A DNA stretch of 64,000 nt from Branchiostoma lanceolatum (lineage: Eukaryota > Chordata > Leptocardii > Amphioxiformes > Branchiostomatidae), in contig NC_089735.1 of the NCBI RefSeq assembly GCF_035083965.1, positions 10,690,001-10,754,000 of the forward strand, in the 5' to 3' direction. Within the stretch, counting starts at the first letter, position 1. Every line of letters begins with the position of its first letter. Position numbers and translations under genes: made by a program. The notes beneath the pieces were generated by a model that was not told the origin of the DNA, searched no databases, and saw only the letters and a program-made list of their open reading frames with translations. Shown one piece after another: positions 39,501-49,900 of this stretch.

Positions 39501-42500
39501 TTAAGTAGCTTGGTTGCGTGCATGATGTACAAAATGACTAAGAAACTAGTAAATGTAACTTACAGTCATGAAAACAGAGCTATCAACCCAGGATTTGTTA
39601 CAATTTTGTATTTGTATTTTTTTTACTAATAGGTGTTCTTCCTTATTTTCCAAGAACTAATAGTACATCTATACGTGTAATAGAGTATACAATGTAACTC
39701 ATTTTCACCAAGACTATAGTACAGTTGGCCGGGGGCATTCTCACGAGATAGAACAATGTAGTTTCAAACAATGCCTGGAGTTAGAATTCATTGTAACGTT
39801 ACTGAAGTTACATATGACAGGTCATTTTGTGTAATACATGTTGACTGTAACTATAGCTGATGTGTTTAACGGATTGAAGGGTGGTTATAAGAGCTCAATA
39901 CAATGCAGATACCTTACTTCCATCCAGGTGGAGACCATGGCTGTGCTGCAGAAGTTGGAGCCGAAGACTGTGTCTGGAATCCCGTGGTGGATCATCCTGC
40001 TGGCTGTCCTGGCTGCGCTTCTGCTGCTGCTACTGCTGGCTCTGTGTCTGTGGAAGGTGAGGAAGTTGTAGTCATTTAACCTTTAGCACTCTGAAGTAGC
40101 CGTTTGGCACCCAATTCCCTATTGGTTACAGAGTTAGGCAGCAGGGAGAAGGTTAAAAGCAATACACATGTACTACAATTGTACTGTTGCTGCAAATTCA
40201 TTTTAAGTTTGTGGAGACTTGATTTCACAGTTAAGTTTGCGGTTGAAATGACCGTTACGACAAAAAAGCAATGCAAGACAGAGCATATGTCTGCAGTGTA
40301 ATGAGTTGGTGGCAAGTAAAAACTGTAAACATAAAACCGTAAGATGTAACATAAGTTTGGGCTCTCTAGCAGCTTTCTTTGGAGCTGCAGTGGCGTTTTA
40401 GTCGCAAACTTTGAAACAGATAAGTCAAGAAGGGATAAATGGACTTATAGTCTTACATCTTTACTTTTTTGTGTATTATTGTCTTAGTGTGGCTTCTTCA
40501 AGAGGAAGAAGAAGGAGACTTACGAGGCTGAGTACTACAAGGCCACTAAGGTGCCCAAGAACGTGGAGTACGGCGGACAGCCCAACTACTCCGTCATGCA
40601 GCAGGGACCTCAGCAGGGCTACGAGATGCAGCCACTGGCAGGGTAACAGTCTTTTTCTCTTCTTTTGTCTGTTTTTTCAATAAAACCTCTTTTCTTTTTA
40701 TCCATAAGACGTTCAGTTCAAAATTCGATGTCTGAGTATGTCGTTGTGACTTTAAAGACATCATTTGAAAAGAGCTGATTGGTTTGGATGAGTTTTATGA
40801 GATCAAGAAATCTATAGAACGTTTTCAATGAAGCAGGTAGGTGCTGACCCCCATGTTGGTGTCCCTATTTGTATTTCAATGGATTGTAGCTCAAACATAA
40901 AATGTATTTTTATGTTTTATCTGGCATTCTCTTCTTTGAGCTTTAGATAATTAAGTGGTTATTTGAGAGGATTAGAAGATCTTTAAATGTCCTGAGAATG
41001 TGTGGGCTAGGCTATGATTCACTGAAATGCAAATAGGGATACCAACATTTCGAAAGACACAGCAAAAACTGTATTCAACCTCAGTGTTTAGTGCAAAATT
41101 GTTCTTCAATCAAAGCATGTTTTTTTAGTTAATCTGTGTTTTATACAATATATTACCCAATGGTGTTTCCATCTAAACACCTGGTTTTCCCAACTGAACG
41201 TTTTTACAGTCTATAGATTGTAACTAGACTATAAGTTGTCTTTAGCCTGAGTGCCAGCCTTTTTAGCTTCCGTCCGCTACCCTAGCTCCGCTGCGCTACC
41301 CAAGCTCCGCTGCCGGCCAGGAGCGGAGCTTGGGTAGCGTACGAAAGCTAAAAAGGCTGACACTGAGGCTAAGTTGTCTTTGCTTTCTACAATGAAGATA
41401 TTTTGTATGATGTTCTTTTGTATGGTGATCTTTTAGACTGTTAACTGTCTTTTCCTTCTTGATTGGTATACCTAGAGGAATTAAGGCTCTCAAGTCACTG
41501 CTTTTCTTTTTCCCCGTGCATGCCTTTTACAGATCCAGGCCTGTCCCAGATATCTACGTGGAAAAGTATTACTTCGAAACGGGTGGCGAACCTAATACTT
41601 TCGAGGCATATCCGTCCCATTCCTCCTAACAATTTGCTTACTGTTGCTGCTGACTGAGCCCTCCCACCCTCTCTACACTGCTCTGAGCATTGTCCTTTGT
41701 AGCACCTGATGATCAGTGCTTAGACACTGCACATCCATCCAACCTACATCATCAAAATGCTCACAGCCAATGAGTTAATGGTGTAGGTTTACATTGTCCA
41801 CAATTTCCTGTTCAGTGAGGACATTGTGTATCTCAGGATCATTGGAGCCCAAAAATTGTCGTCATGTCTTCAAATAGAATAATTGTAGAATTGCAGCATC
41901 CCACATCAAAGGTACATGTATAAACTTTAAGATACCAAATAAATCAACAGTTACTGATGATTCTGAGATACAACTATCCTGCTAGATAATAGGCAACTAG
42001 GTTAAACCCTGACCTACTGGAAGGACGCTAGAAGAGAAAATTGTGGACAACCTACCACGACCACTTGTTGCTCAGATGCCACCATTTTGATGATGTCTGT
42101 TGTGACCTACGACATCTAAAGTTGGATAGGTTATTACAAAATATTTTTCAGTAAGAATAATTTCTATGAACACCGTTCTGGTATTGGAAAGTTGGTTGAG
42201 CAATCCCTTGTCACTCAAAACAGATGCATATGATAAAATATCAATAAATTGGTTATTGTAAAAGCTACTGTATATATACTTGCACCAAAAAAACAAGAAA
42301 AATGTTGTTTTGTTTTGTTTAGTTTTTATACATGAAAGGTTATTGCCTTTTGCTGCTTTTGAAAAATGGCAAGTAATAATCATGGAATTTCTTTCATTTG
42401 TTAATTTAAGAGGGACATGAACAACTGTAGAATCTTATAAAACAACTAGCATAAAAAACTTGGGAAACGTCATCAGTGTTTGTCAAAAAATAATTCCATC

Positions 42501-43196
42501 ACTTATCATAACATAATCACTTACAAACAGCATCCCTAACTTTCAACAATAACTACTAACCATCCTCTTGTTTCACTTCAATCTGTAAGAAATTCACTAA
42601 TCCTAACAAGAATAATGTGTAACATCAATCCTTTTAATTCTGCCACGGACCCTAAGACTGCCACATTAAGGTAAAACAATGAATTTACAAAGAACTTAAT
42701 GCAACATCAGTAATCCCTGAAGAATGCACACTTCAGATATAAATGTGTTCAAGACATTCTTGAGAAGGCCTTAATAACACTGCTTTTTTTAATGTGGTGG
42801 TCTTAGGGTATCCCACAGAATAATGAGAGTTGATGTCACTTGTAGCAACAATTAGAGCTTACACGCTTTATAATATATGCATTCTTGATCATCATCCTCA
42901 TAACCGTGATAATAAAATGCTCTTGTAGAAATCTCACGCGCCATCATGTTCACTCACCGACTCACATACTCACTGTATGATCTAGAGTGCCAGGCCAGGT
43001 TGCAGTGGCAGATAGTGGCAAATACAGCGTGGACATGCCGCCCGCTTCGCCGTCCAGGCGCGTGGAAACCACCACGACCCGCTACGAGACACGGTACGAA
43101 CCGGTGTCGCCGACCAAGCGCTCTCTGCACTCTGTGTCAGGGTCCGGCCCACGCTCTGCCGGCTACACTCAGATGACTGGCTCTGCCTGGGACTAA
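21597..43196 (+). CDS. Integrin alpha, laminin-binding (alpha3/6/7, PS1) type
   Basis: Type I membrane adhesion receptor subunit. Exons: 21597-21763, 24945-25072, 25924-26015, 26720-26835, 27479-27575, 28162-28231, 28531-28650, 29011-29257, 29872-29959, 30262-30379, 30935-31163, 31912-32061, 32306-32373, 32608-32765, 33233-33415, 33880-33968, 34501-34732, 35074-35150, 35568-35648, 35914-36022, 36612-36734, 37156-37224, 37993-38157, 38659-38781, 39188-39292, 39928-40056, 40488-40642, then one of three ends; 1232 residues with the last exon. A signal peptide precedes FNLD (residue 22). FG-GAP calcium loops are DLNNDGYDD, DMNGDGYQD and DMDGNGYPD. RARPVV opens the thigh domain. A furin-like RTRERR is at about 963-968, one helix at 1087-1110, then WKCGFFKRKKK. 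There is no inserted I domain between blades 2 and 3. SGIPWWIILLAVLA and KCGFFKR are most like alpha6. An upstream in-frame start at 21534 is less likely because it would bury the signal peptide. Confidence 0.93.
21764..24944. other. Integrin intron 1 (3.2 kb)
   Basis: No exon of the integrin or of another gene could be supported. Two open frames, 22749-23108 (plus) and 24011-24424 (minus, 137 codons), have no family motif or splice context that I recognise and may be chance or old transposon coding. The end of the intron (about 24830-24930) matches the 3' end of the element at 49605-50615. Confidence 0.5.
24828..24930 (+). mobile_element. Terminal fragment of the 1-kb transposon family
   Basis: GTTATGCTAACTACAATAGT, CTGGAAACACAGACAGACAG and TTTTTCTTGGAGATAATAAG match, in order, the right end of the element at 49605-50615 (GTTATGCTGACTACAGTAGT..., CAGACAAACA..., TTTTTCATGGAGATAATTAAG). 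It lies immediately before integrin exon 2 (24945). Confidence 0.6.
26155..26301 (-). mobile_element. tRNA-derived SINE, minus orientation
   Basis: Read on the minus strand: TGGCGTAACGG (box A-like), then GAGTTCGAATCC (box B), then GATGTTGTGCCCTTAGGAAA and GGCACTTTACACGAC. The head resembles a tRNA but the anticodon arm does not form cleanly. The tail is shared with the SINEs in the Kelch gene. It lies in an integrin intron. Confidence 0.7.
26901..27150. mobile_element. Fold-back element, CATGTTGGTGTC family, copy 1
   Basis: The left arm is GCAGGTGCACACCCCCATG then TTGGTGTCTTTATTTGCATT. The right arm at about 27120-27150 is AATAAGGACGCCAACATGGC, roughly inverted. A clearer copy is at 40821-41072, and single arms lie near 49110-49165 and 55745-55800. 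Confidence 0.5.
27866..28104. mobile_element. Fold-back element, CAGCCAATC family, copy 2
   Basis: The arms read GCAC..CCTGCGATCCGTCCTTCTC with GGCCAGCCGTCAGCGAATC on the left. On the right are GTGATTGGCTGGTGAAG and GAGAAGGACGGATTGCAGG. The outer ends (GGCCCTGGCG / CACCAGGGTCG) also pair loosely. It shares the order of the copy at 8640-8875 and lies in the intron before integrin exon 6. Confidence 0.6.
36289..36490. mobile_element. Fold-back element, ACTGTAAAT family, copy 1
   Basis: The left end is ACTGTAAATGCATTTAAGTT TGC. The right end is CACCGCGAACATTTCTGCAT TTACAGT. The centre has GCGGTAGCGCTATAG and several GTTCGCGGTGG-like stretches. It lies between integrin exons 20 and 21. Confidence 0.7.
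37483..37722. mobile_element. 240-bp fold-back element
   Basis: AAGGCCACACCATTTTAATT TCTTGGTTAAC at 37484-37514 is repeated inverted at about 37687-37721 (GTTAACCAAGAAATTAAATT GATGTGGCCT). The middle has no ORF of interest. It lies in the intron between integrin exons 22 and 23. Confidence 0.65.
37790..37905. mobile_element. Right half of a CAGCCAATC-family fold-back element
   Basis: GATTGGCTGACAGCTGGCCA followed by GCACTAAAACGGTCAAAAAG corresponds to the right arm of the copies at 8640-8875 and 27866-28104. The left arm is too worn to follow. Confidence 0.4.
38279..38626. mobile_element. 338-bp MITE with a 5-bp target duplication
   Basis: The element at 38284-38621 begins CCAGGGGTTCATCTAAA and ends TTTTTATCTAGAAAAACCCC TGG, an imperfect terminal inverted repeat. 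Direct TACTA repeats flank it at 38279-38283 and 38622-38626. It lies in the intron between integrin exons 23 and 24. It encodes nothing recognisable. Confidence 0.7.
40075..40157 (+). mobile_element. 82-bp TTTAACCTT element, copy 1
   Basis: It starts TTTAACCTTTAGCAC and ends GGGAGAAGGTTAAA, giving short inverted ends. The whole stretch is about 90% identical by eye to the reverse complement of 60469-60550. It lies in the intron just after the integrin transmembrane exon. Confidence 0.65.
40488..40646 (+). CDS. Integrin cytoplasmic exon with read-through stop (short tail)
   Basis: The exon encodes CGFFKRKKKETYEAEYYKA onward through the juxtamembrane tail, ending PLAG. If the donor GG|GTAACA (40643) is not used, the next in-frame codon is TAA at 40644-40646. 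An AATAAA follows 33 bases later at 40679-40684. This gives a 1163-residue form. The phase-2 donor lets the exon join the alternative ends at 41533 or 42986. Confidence 0.75.
   Translation, partial: CGFFKRKKKETYEAEYYKATKVPKNVEYGGQPNYSVMQQGPQQGYEMQPLAG
40679..40684 (+). terminator. Poly(A) signal for the short integrin tail
   Basis: AATAAA 33 bases after the read-through stop at 40644-40646, in a T-rich context. It fits intronic polyadenylation producing the short isoform. Confidence 0.55.
40821..41072. mobile_element. Fold-back element, CATGTTGGTGTC family, copy 2
   Basis: The left arm is TCAATGAAGCAGGTAGGTGC with CCATGTTGGTGTCCCTATTT and GTATTTCAATGGA. The right arm at about 41022-41055 reads TTCACTGAAATGCAAATAGG GATACCAACATTTCG, its inversion. 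It lies in the intron after integrin exon 27. Confidence 0.65.
41244..41370. repeat. Strong 127-bp inverted repeat (hairpin)
   Basis: AGCCTGAGTGCCAGCCTTTT TAGCTTCCGT pairs with ACGAAAGCTAAAAAGGCTGA CACTGAGGCT. GCTACCCAAGCTCCGCT pairs with GAGCGGAGCTTGGGTAGCG. The loop is only about 9 bases (GCCGGCCAG). It lies between the short-tail exon and alternative end exon 28 (41533). Confidence 0.8.
41533..41629 (+). CDS. Alternative integrin end exon 2 (31-residue tail)
   Basis: The acceptor CTTTTACAG|A continues exon 27 in phase 2. It encodes SRPVPDIYVEKYYFETGGE and then PNTFEAYPSHSS, with TAA at 41627-41629. Candidate poly(A) signals are at 41938-41943 and 42911-42916. The total is 1194 residues. 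The clean splice site, open frame, matching phase and tyrosine-rich content support real coding use. Expression is not known. Confidence 0.7.
41938..41943 (+). terminator. Candidate poly(A) signal for integrin end exon 2
   Basis: AATAAA about 310 bases after the stop of the alternative exon 41533-41629. A second AATAAA at 42911-42916 could serve the same isoform. Confidence 0.4.
42986..43196 (+). CDS. Alternative integrin end exon 3 (69-residue tail)
   Basis: The acceptor GATCTAG|A joins exon 27 in the same phase as exon 2 of the tail set. The frame encodes VPGQVAVADSGKYSVD, a Ser/Thr/Arg-rich middle (RVETTTTRYETRYEPVSP) and ends YTQMTGSAWD with TAA at 43194-43196. G+C rises compared with the flanks and third positions are G/C rich, like the rest of the coding exons. 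The tail is longer than in most integrin alpha chains. Confidence 0.75.
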
Positions 43197-43514
43197 TAAG
43201 GACAAAAGCCCCCTTTCAACTAGACAGTGATTGCTGAGAGACCATTGCGCTATCAAAATTTGTGTGGCTCTTCATTTCATTATCAGAATTTCTCCAGATG
43301 TATGATGGTGATGATGATCAGAATATGTCATATACAATGTAATATTGTGATCTAAAAGACAACAAAACACCCCAAATGTAACAAAGATTTGACGTAAAAC
43401 TATGTTCCTTATGCATGAAACTCACCGGTAGAACTATGTATGAAACTTTTGGTTGCTCAGCGGTTGCAGCGTATAGTGGGAAGGGGGTTTACTGAAACAA
43501 AGAAACAAACTAGT

Positions 43515-43784
43515 AGCCTGGTATCCACTCTATTCCAGAACCAGTCCTCTCCTCCGATTGCTTCCCTGAATAGTGGTCTAAAATAAATGTGAGACACGTG
43601 GTCCGTCGTAATGGCATGGTAACAGGGTTTGAACACTCATTTGGACGTTTGATTCACTACATTTTGATACCCAAAATGATGGCAAAAGGGACGTTGATGT
43701 TTAAATGGGGATGGGTGCAGGACTATTTGGAAGAGAGACAATCAGAGGAGCAAGCCAAAGCTAGAATAGGATGGATATCAGGCT
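43515..43784. mobile_element. Fold-back element, AGCCTGGTATC family, copy 1
   Basis: AGCCTGGTATCCACTCTATT CCAGAACCAGTCCTCTCCTC on the left is mirrored by GAGGAGCAAGCCAAAGCTAG AATAGGATGGATATCAGGCT on the right. A sister copy is at 47050-47314. It lies in the presumed integrin 3' UTR. Confidence 0.65.
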
Positions 43785-44835
43785 GACAACCCAGGTTACT
43801 TTGAAATGTCACAAACTAGTTGTGGCATCTTTAAAGCAATTCCGTGAAAAACTTTCAAAACTTGTCACCATTTCTATTTCTGATAAGTGTTGAATTTCTT
43901 GGCCTTTTGAGAAAAAAGTGTCATTCACTTTTGACTGTATTTTCCGGCCGTTACATTGAAGTTCTCACTCTTTCCCTTACCACCACCTCGTAACTTTTCA
44001 GAATAGCTCTTAGCTGAGACTATGACAACCACAGGTTGTCATTGAATGTAGTTTGATCTTGTGTTAAACATTTCTGTATCACTTAACACTTAACAACTTG
44101 AAGATACCATTGTTTGTACTTACCATAACTGACAGCCATAAATATGCCTCATACTCATCAGACGAAATGATCAATTTTACTCAAACTCTCATAGGACAAA
44201 AGCCATTTCTGGTTTCTTATTGTATACATAAACTGAGTGACTGAATGAATTCTTAGGATGTACATTGCCAATTGGAGTAAACAGAAAATGCGACACTGGC
44301 ACAATCAAAATACACTGTAAAATCTAGTACTTTGGTATGGTGAATAATTATTCTTAAAAATAAGATTTACTTGCTAGGGTGGTCCTTATTTATGATTTTG
44401 GAGACATTTTTGTGATCAGCCAAAATATAGTTAGTAAACAAAGTCCATACTTTAGGGTGATATGGTGTTAGAAGTAGAGATGGAGTGAATAGAAATTTGC
44501 TATATCATAGCGCGTTTTAGATGGTGCACATTTTTATCATGAGCTAGAAATATATAGGTAGTAGTTTGTTTTCTATTTGTGCAATGTATTTATCATATCT
44601 ATGCAACAGTTGTGTGGTGTTAGTAGTTGATTTGATGTCTATGTCTATGTCCTTGATTGCCATAGATTTTTCCCTTTGAGGATTATTTATTTTACATTGA
44701 ACAATGTAATTAAGGATTGGATCAATCAAAGCTTAGTCTGTTTAGAAGATTAAGCCTTAGTTACTACTTTTTATGTTCTTAAGCAAGTCCATTGACAGGG
44801 TTGTTGAGGGGTTTGTTAATGTGTTCTTTTTCCTA

Positions 44836-44841
44836 AATAAA
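44836..44841 (+). terminator. Candidate poly(A) signal, long integrin tail
   Basis: AATAAA in CCTAAATAAAATC, followed by a G/T-rich stretch (GGGGGTAGTATTGTTTG), as expected downstream of a cleavage site. Confidence 0.55.
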
Positions 44842-46747
44842 ATCATCTTTGGGGGTAGTATTGTTTGCCTTTTTCAATGTCATTTCTTTTCTATTAGTAA
44901 GGCATAAGGGAATCATACATCATATCCTGATCTCTATCCGAAAATGGTATTCTAGTTAGTTACAACTCCATGTTCCAACATCCCCTTACTAAAGGGTGTT
45001 CGACAATACGGGTGGTGGAACGTAGGTACATCCCAAACTGTGTATCAATCTAGATTTTTCCACACGTTAGAACTATGAATTACATTTTTAACATGCATTT
45101 CCTGTAACTACTGAAACATGCAACCTCGCAAAACATTAAAAAGACACACAAAAACCTTGTAAAGTGATAGCAGAAGCATTTATTCCAAGAAAATGCCATA
45201 AATTTGCATATGTGGGACCCTTCCATAGACTCAGGCACTTTTCAGTATTACACAAGGCACATATCCAGATAATATCACTTTCCTAAGGGTCCTTTATGAT
45301 TATGAACTATAAGAGACATTAAGTGTAGCAATCACCAATAATCTTAACAACAAAGTATTTTGTCTTAACAGACTACAAATACTGGTGTAATGAAACTCAT
45401 GCTTTTTTTACATTAATATCAGTGTTTATCAAGAAAAAACGGCTTTAAATGTTTACATGCACGAATACTATAAGATCCCTTTTGACATTTTGTTCGTTTT
45501 TTTTTTCCATACTTGACATGGCCAACAAATAAAATCTGGTCACAAGGCCAGTGTTCATTTCTGCTTTGCTACGTTAAGGAAATATATACACTCTGGTGTG
45601 TAGAGCTTTGTCCAAATGTGACAGACTAGTGAATAAATGTCTCCCACAAAAATTCTTCAAAATTTTGAACATAATTAGTCATCAAAACTTGGGGCGAGTC
45701 CACAAGGTAAAAGGGCTGGCAGTTTTACAATGGACAAAACTCTTCACCAGTTTAATATTTGAGCAGTGTAATGCTAACCATGACAGCTACATCTTTATAT
45801 ACTACACCTGACCCCAACCATTACAATAAACATCCGGTAAAATGACATACAAGTAACACACTGTCTTTTATGCTCTTCTTTTGAAGATCGTTGATATGTT
45901 TGATATACAACATCACACGGATAGATGAGAAGTTTGGGACAGTGACAGGAATACTGCAGTTGTATGTTCTTGGTCCCTATAACCAACTTCAAAGGCAGAA
46001 AATATATGTCAACTTATCTTTAAGTTAGACATTCATAGTTATTCGAAAATGGGCCCAAATATGTCAGCTTTTTTTTTACTTGGGCAGTTCTTTTAATATT
46101 TTCTGTCAAGACATTTTGAATTAAAGATACAAAAATTTTCGGAGGTTTTTATTGGCTTCATTCTGTCCAAATGTGATTTTTTTTTTCTTTTAGAGTTGCT
46201 GTTCCCATTTTAAATATTTCCAGAACATGCATAGATTCATCTTAACTATACCTCACTAACCCTCATCTTGAAACAGTATTTCTGACTGCATTGTAGGAAA
46301 GAGAATGTCTTGGTTAAGCCCTATGCAAAGGGATTTAGAAATGAACATAGCTTCAAAGACGTTAGTTAAAAATAGGGAATCAAGGAAAGAGCAGTTTTTA
46401 ATAGACAGTAACTTACATGGAAAACATCCACATACATGTTTCCACATTGCTCCTCTAAAATACTTTGAAAATAGATGTCATCTACACTATCTAGGAATAT
46501 ATAATATAAATATGTCTATGTATAACACCGCACAAGTATAACGACACATTACTCTCCGGTCTAGTTTATACAGTCTGAGAAGACACAAGTGTTGTTTTTT
46601 TCTTGGTACTATACTGCATGTTTGTTACTTTCCTGATTATTGAAAATAATGAGAAGCATATTGTAGGTTTAAATTTACTATTTGTGCTAAATCTCACCTG
46701 AAGTGTTACACACATATTATTTTATGAATAAGCGGATATGTAGAGAA

Positions 46748-46753
46748 TTTATT
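46748..46753 (-). terminator. Candidate poly(A) signal, polycystin gene
   Basis: A minus-strand AATAAA about 175 bases after the stop of the proposed last exon. An alternative lies at 45179-45184. Confidence 0.4.
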
Positions 46754-46928
46754 AGTCTGTAATAACACATGCAGAAACATTTTTTTTACTCCATGATTGC
46801 ATCAAACTTCTCCGGTCTCTAAACCCTCCTTTGTTCAAACCACATACAATATATACATCCAGTGGGTTTCTTAAGGCCTCTTGTGACATTGTACAATCTC
46901 AAAATCCTTTCCTGACTACGGAGACCTC

Positions 46929-46958
46929 TTAGGCAGAGCTTCCACTGGGGCCATGGTC
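46929..46958 (-). CDS. Proposed last micro-exon of the polycystin gene
   Basis: A strong pyrimidine tract and acceptor (CCACCGTTTTCTAG|GAC) opens a frame encoding DHGPSGSSA then TAA (46929-46931). It joins in phase 0 to the donor GCT|GTGAGT at 47354. The Gly/Ser-rich end resembles the style of the PKD2 carboxyl terminus. If the donor is skipped, exon 16 reads six more codons (VSSLFL) to TGA at 47334-47336. Confidence 0.5.
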   Translation of the reverse strand, partial: DHGPSGSSA

Positions 46959-49900
46959 CTAGAAAACGGTGGAAAAAACGGGTAAGTCACCATCAAAGGA
47001 TTAAGAGTAAGGACAAATCCAACATCATACAATATGTGTCTCTACTCATAGCCTGGTATCTACTGGTATCTTATTCTAGCTCCAGTTCGCTCCTCTGAAC
47101 ATTTATCTGCTGAACAGGTCAGCACCTGTTTATAGACTCTTGAGGCATTCGAATAACCGCCTAAAATATAAGCGAGAGCTCTGATTGGATCAGAGTCACA
47201 CGGTCCTATGGAACGGCATGTTAACAGACTTCAAACAGACATTGGCAAGTCCGATCTCTGCAAGGAAGACTATTCTGCAAGGAGCGACAGTCTAGAATAG
47301 GATAGAACCAGGCTATCTATTCAAACCCAACAGTCATAAGAAAAGCGAACTCACAGCGGAGGGTGGTCGAGATCCACGGGAGCGGGGGCGCCCGCCGCTC
47401 GCGGGAGAGTTCCCACGCCCGCTGGCGTTGGAGATGGAGGCCTCGGAGTCCCAACGCTCCAGCTCCTCTCGGACCAGACGCTCCATCTGCTCGCGTTTCA
47501 GGTCGTCGTCAGTACGGCCAGCACGCTCATCCTACAATACAAATCAGCGAAAAAACTTGAGCCACTCTTGTTCATTTCCATGCCTTATCGATACTTTGTT
47601 AGCGGTCTAAAGAATTGTAAGAAGTCTTAAGAATTGTAAGAAGTTTTATTATTCTTTGTGTTGACTGGCCCCCTACAAAAATCCACTTGTTCAAAGATGA
47701 AGGTCTGAAGTCTGAAGATTTGATAAAAGAATGAAATAAATCTAATACAACTAATTTGATGCTCACAAAGAAGTTTATGACATTCTTTTTACTTTTGCAT
47801 CACAATTTAAAGTTAAAATTCACCCTTACCTCAGTGATGCTATCCAAGAGCTTGCCCATGGTCTCACGGCGCTTCAGTTTAGCACGTTCCATGGCTTCCA
47901 GCTTGACCAGAACGGCATCGATCTTGGACACAATACTGCCGATGGAGTGCTCCATACGGTCCACGCGGCGGCTCAGGCTGTCCGCGGGAAAACATTCAGG
48001 GAAAATTGTCAAACACCTGCTTTTAAATTGGAAGTTTATTCTCTCTATTTGTAAAGAGGACATCTCTTGGATTACTGTTGGTGAATATCATATATTGTGC
48101 TCTCAAAAATAAACAAATACAAAATTAATACTGTATTGTAATAATTAAACTTTGGTTCATTTACCCAAATATGTACTGTTCATTCTAGTTTAAGTATTTA
48201 ATCTTACAGTTAGCAGTGGCTAAAAGGAGGCATTCAGTGTGTTGAAGTTTATGGTGGGTACCAGAGCGCACAACTGTCAGAAAATCTGTATTGTTTACAG
48301 TGTGAAGATTTCGCAGTCACCAGAAACCCATGAAGACAAAATCATTGGAAATATTAATGATTAATCTTACAGTACTTACACAGTGAACTCCTCGAACGAC
48401 ACGCCGTGCACAGGGCGGTCGTCATCCTCATCCCCGCTCATCATGTCGTGGAAGCTAGCGCGGCTCTTGCTGTGAACAGCCGCGTTCTCCCGCGCCTTCT
48501 CCACATCCTCAATCTCATCACTCAGCTCTTGCTGCAGAGGAACGACAAATAGAGAGATGTCATAAACTATACAACATCTATACAACAAGACTGTAATTTT
48601 GTTTCTTTTCACGGGATTCATATTTGCGGTATGAGTGGAAAGGAGGTTTTCACAGTGTTTAAAGTGTGAGGTCGAAAAAATTCTGGGGCACAAAAATGCA
48701 TAAACATGGTGACAAAATTTGGTGGTGAAAAAAATTGATAAAACCACCACAAATACTTGAAGACATTCTTTAAACCTAGCTAATGCTGCTTTTTCAATGC
48801 AGCGCTCTTTGGGAACCCAGCAGATAATGATAGCAGACATTACAACAGATACAAGCTGCTTTCAAACTGAGACAAGTGGCAGTAGAGTGCTGACCTTTTG
48901 GCCCTCGAGGTCGGCCTGCATCTTCTTCTGCTCTTCTGGGTCCAGCACGCGGTCGCCGTCGATATCGTACTTGGCGAAGACGGCCTCAATCTCAGCATCA
49001 GCATGGCCACGCCTAGCATTTAATCATGAGAATATTCACTTTATAACATTCATTATCTATCATTTTCTATTCTTTTCAACAGAGTGGAAAATGACACTTT
49101 TGCGTTTGAAGTGCATATCATATGGAATGCAATTAGGGAAACCAACATGGCGGCAGACACAGCCACGTAGTCACGCGAAAACTTACGCTTTCAGGTCCTG
49201 GCGCCACTCCTCAAAGTCGACCTGCTGGTCGCTGTTGATGTCGGCAGCCGCCAACGCCTTCTGGATGTCCACGATCTTGTCCCTCTTGAACTGCAGCTTG
49301 TTCAACATCTTGTTGTATCCCTGTGATGATGTCAGGCAAGGACTTGTTATCACAAGATATAAGTAAAAAAATTCACTTTTAAGGCCTTTATCAAAAAAAT
49401 GAAGAAGAAAAAAGTCTGGGGGTATGTACCTACTTTAACATTATACTGAATTTCAACTCATTTGGCCTAGGGACGACTTAGATGAAGCCCTTTGAAGATT
49501 TGACAGGAGAAGGCGAAGAAAGAAAAATGACCAAAAACAATATATTTCAACCAAACTGTAGTATGGGTGAAATATAATAAGTAAACAAGAGTTCCACGAC
49601 CTCATATCTCCATGAAAAATTCTATTCATGCAAATAACTTACACATTTGCATAATATATGCTTCGGCATAAACACCTTTATCTAACTTACACATGTTGCA
49701 ATATTGACAGTCCTATATTTTCCAATTAGATGAATTATTTATTTTTTGCATTAATTATGCAAATTAGGAATTCATTTACATAATTGGTATCTGTTGATGC
49801 TCCACTTTCCAGAAACGACATATGTTACATGTATTTGAGTCTGATAATGGAAAATTCTGCAAATATAGATTTTCCTCATTAGCTATGCAAATTAAGTCAC

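Larger units (their letters stand above)
43197..46928. other. Tail-to-tail 3' region of integrin and polycystin genes
   Basis: The integrin 3' UTR probably reaches the AATAAA at 44836-44841. The polycystin 3' UTR comes in from the right, with minus-strand AATAAA at 46748-46753 and 45179-45184. The fold-back element at 43515-43784 lies in the integrin side. No further gene is supported. Confidence 0.55.
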
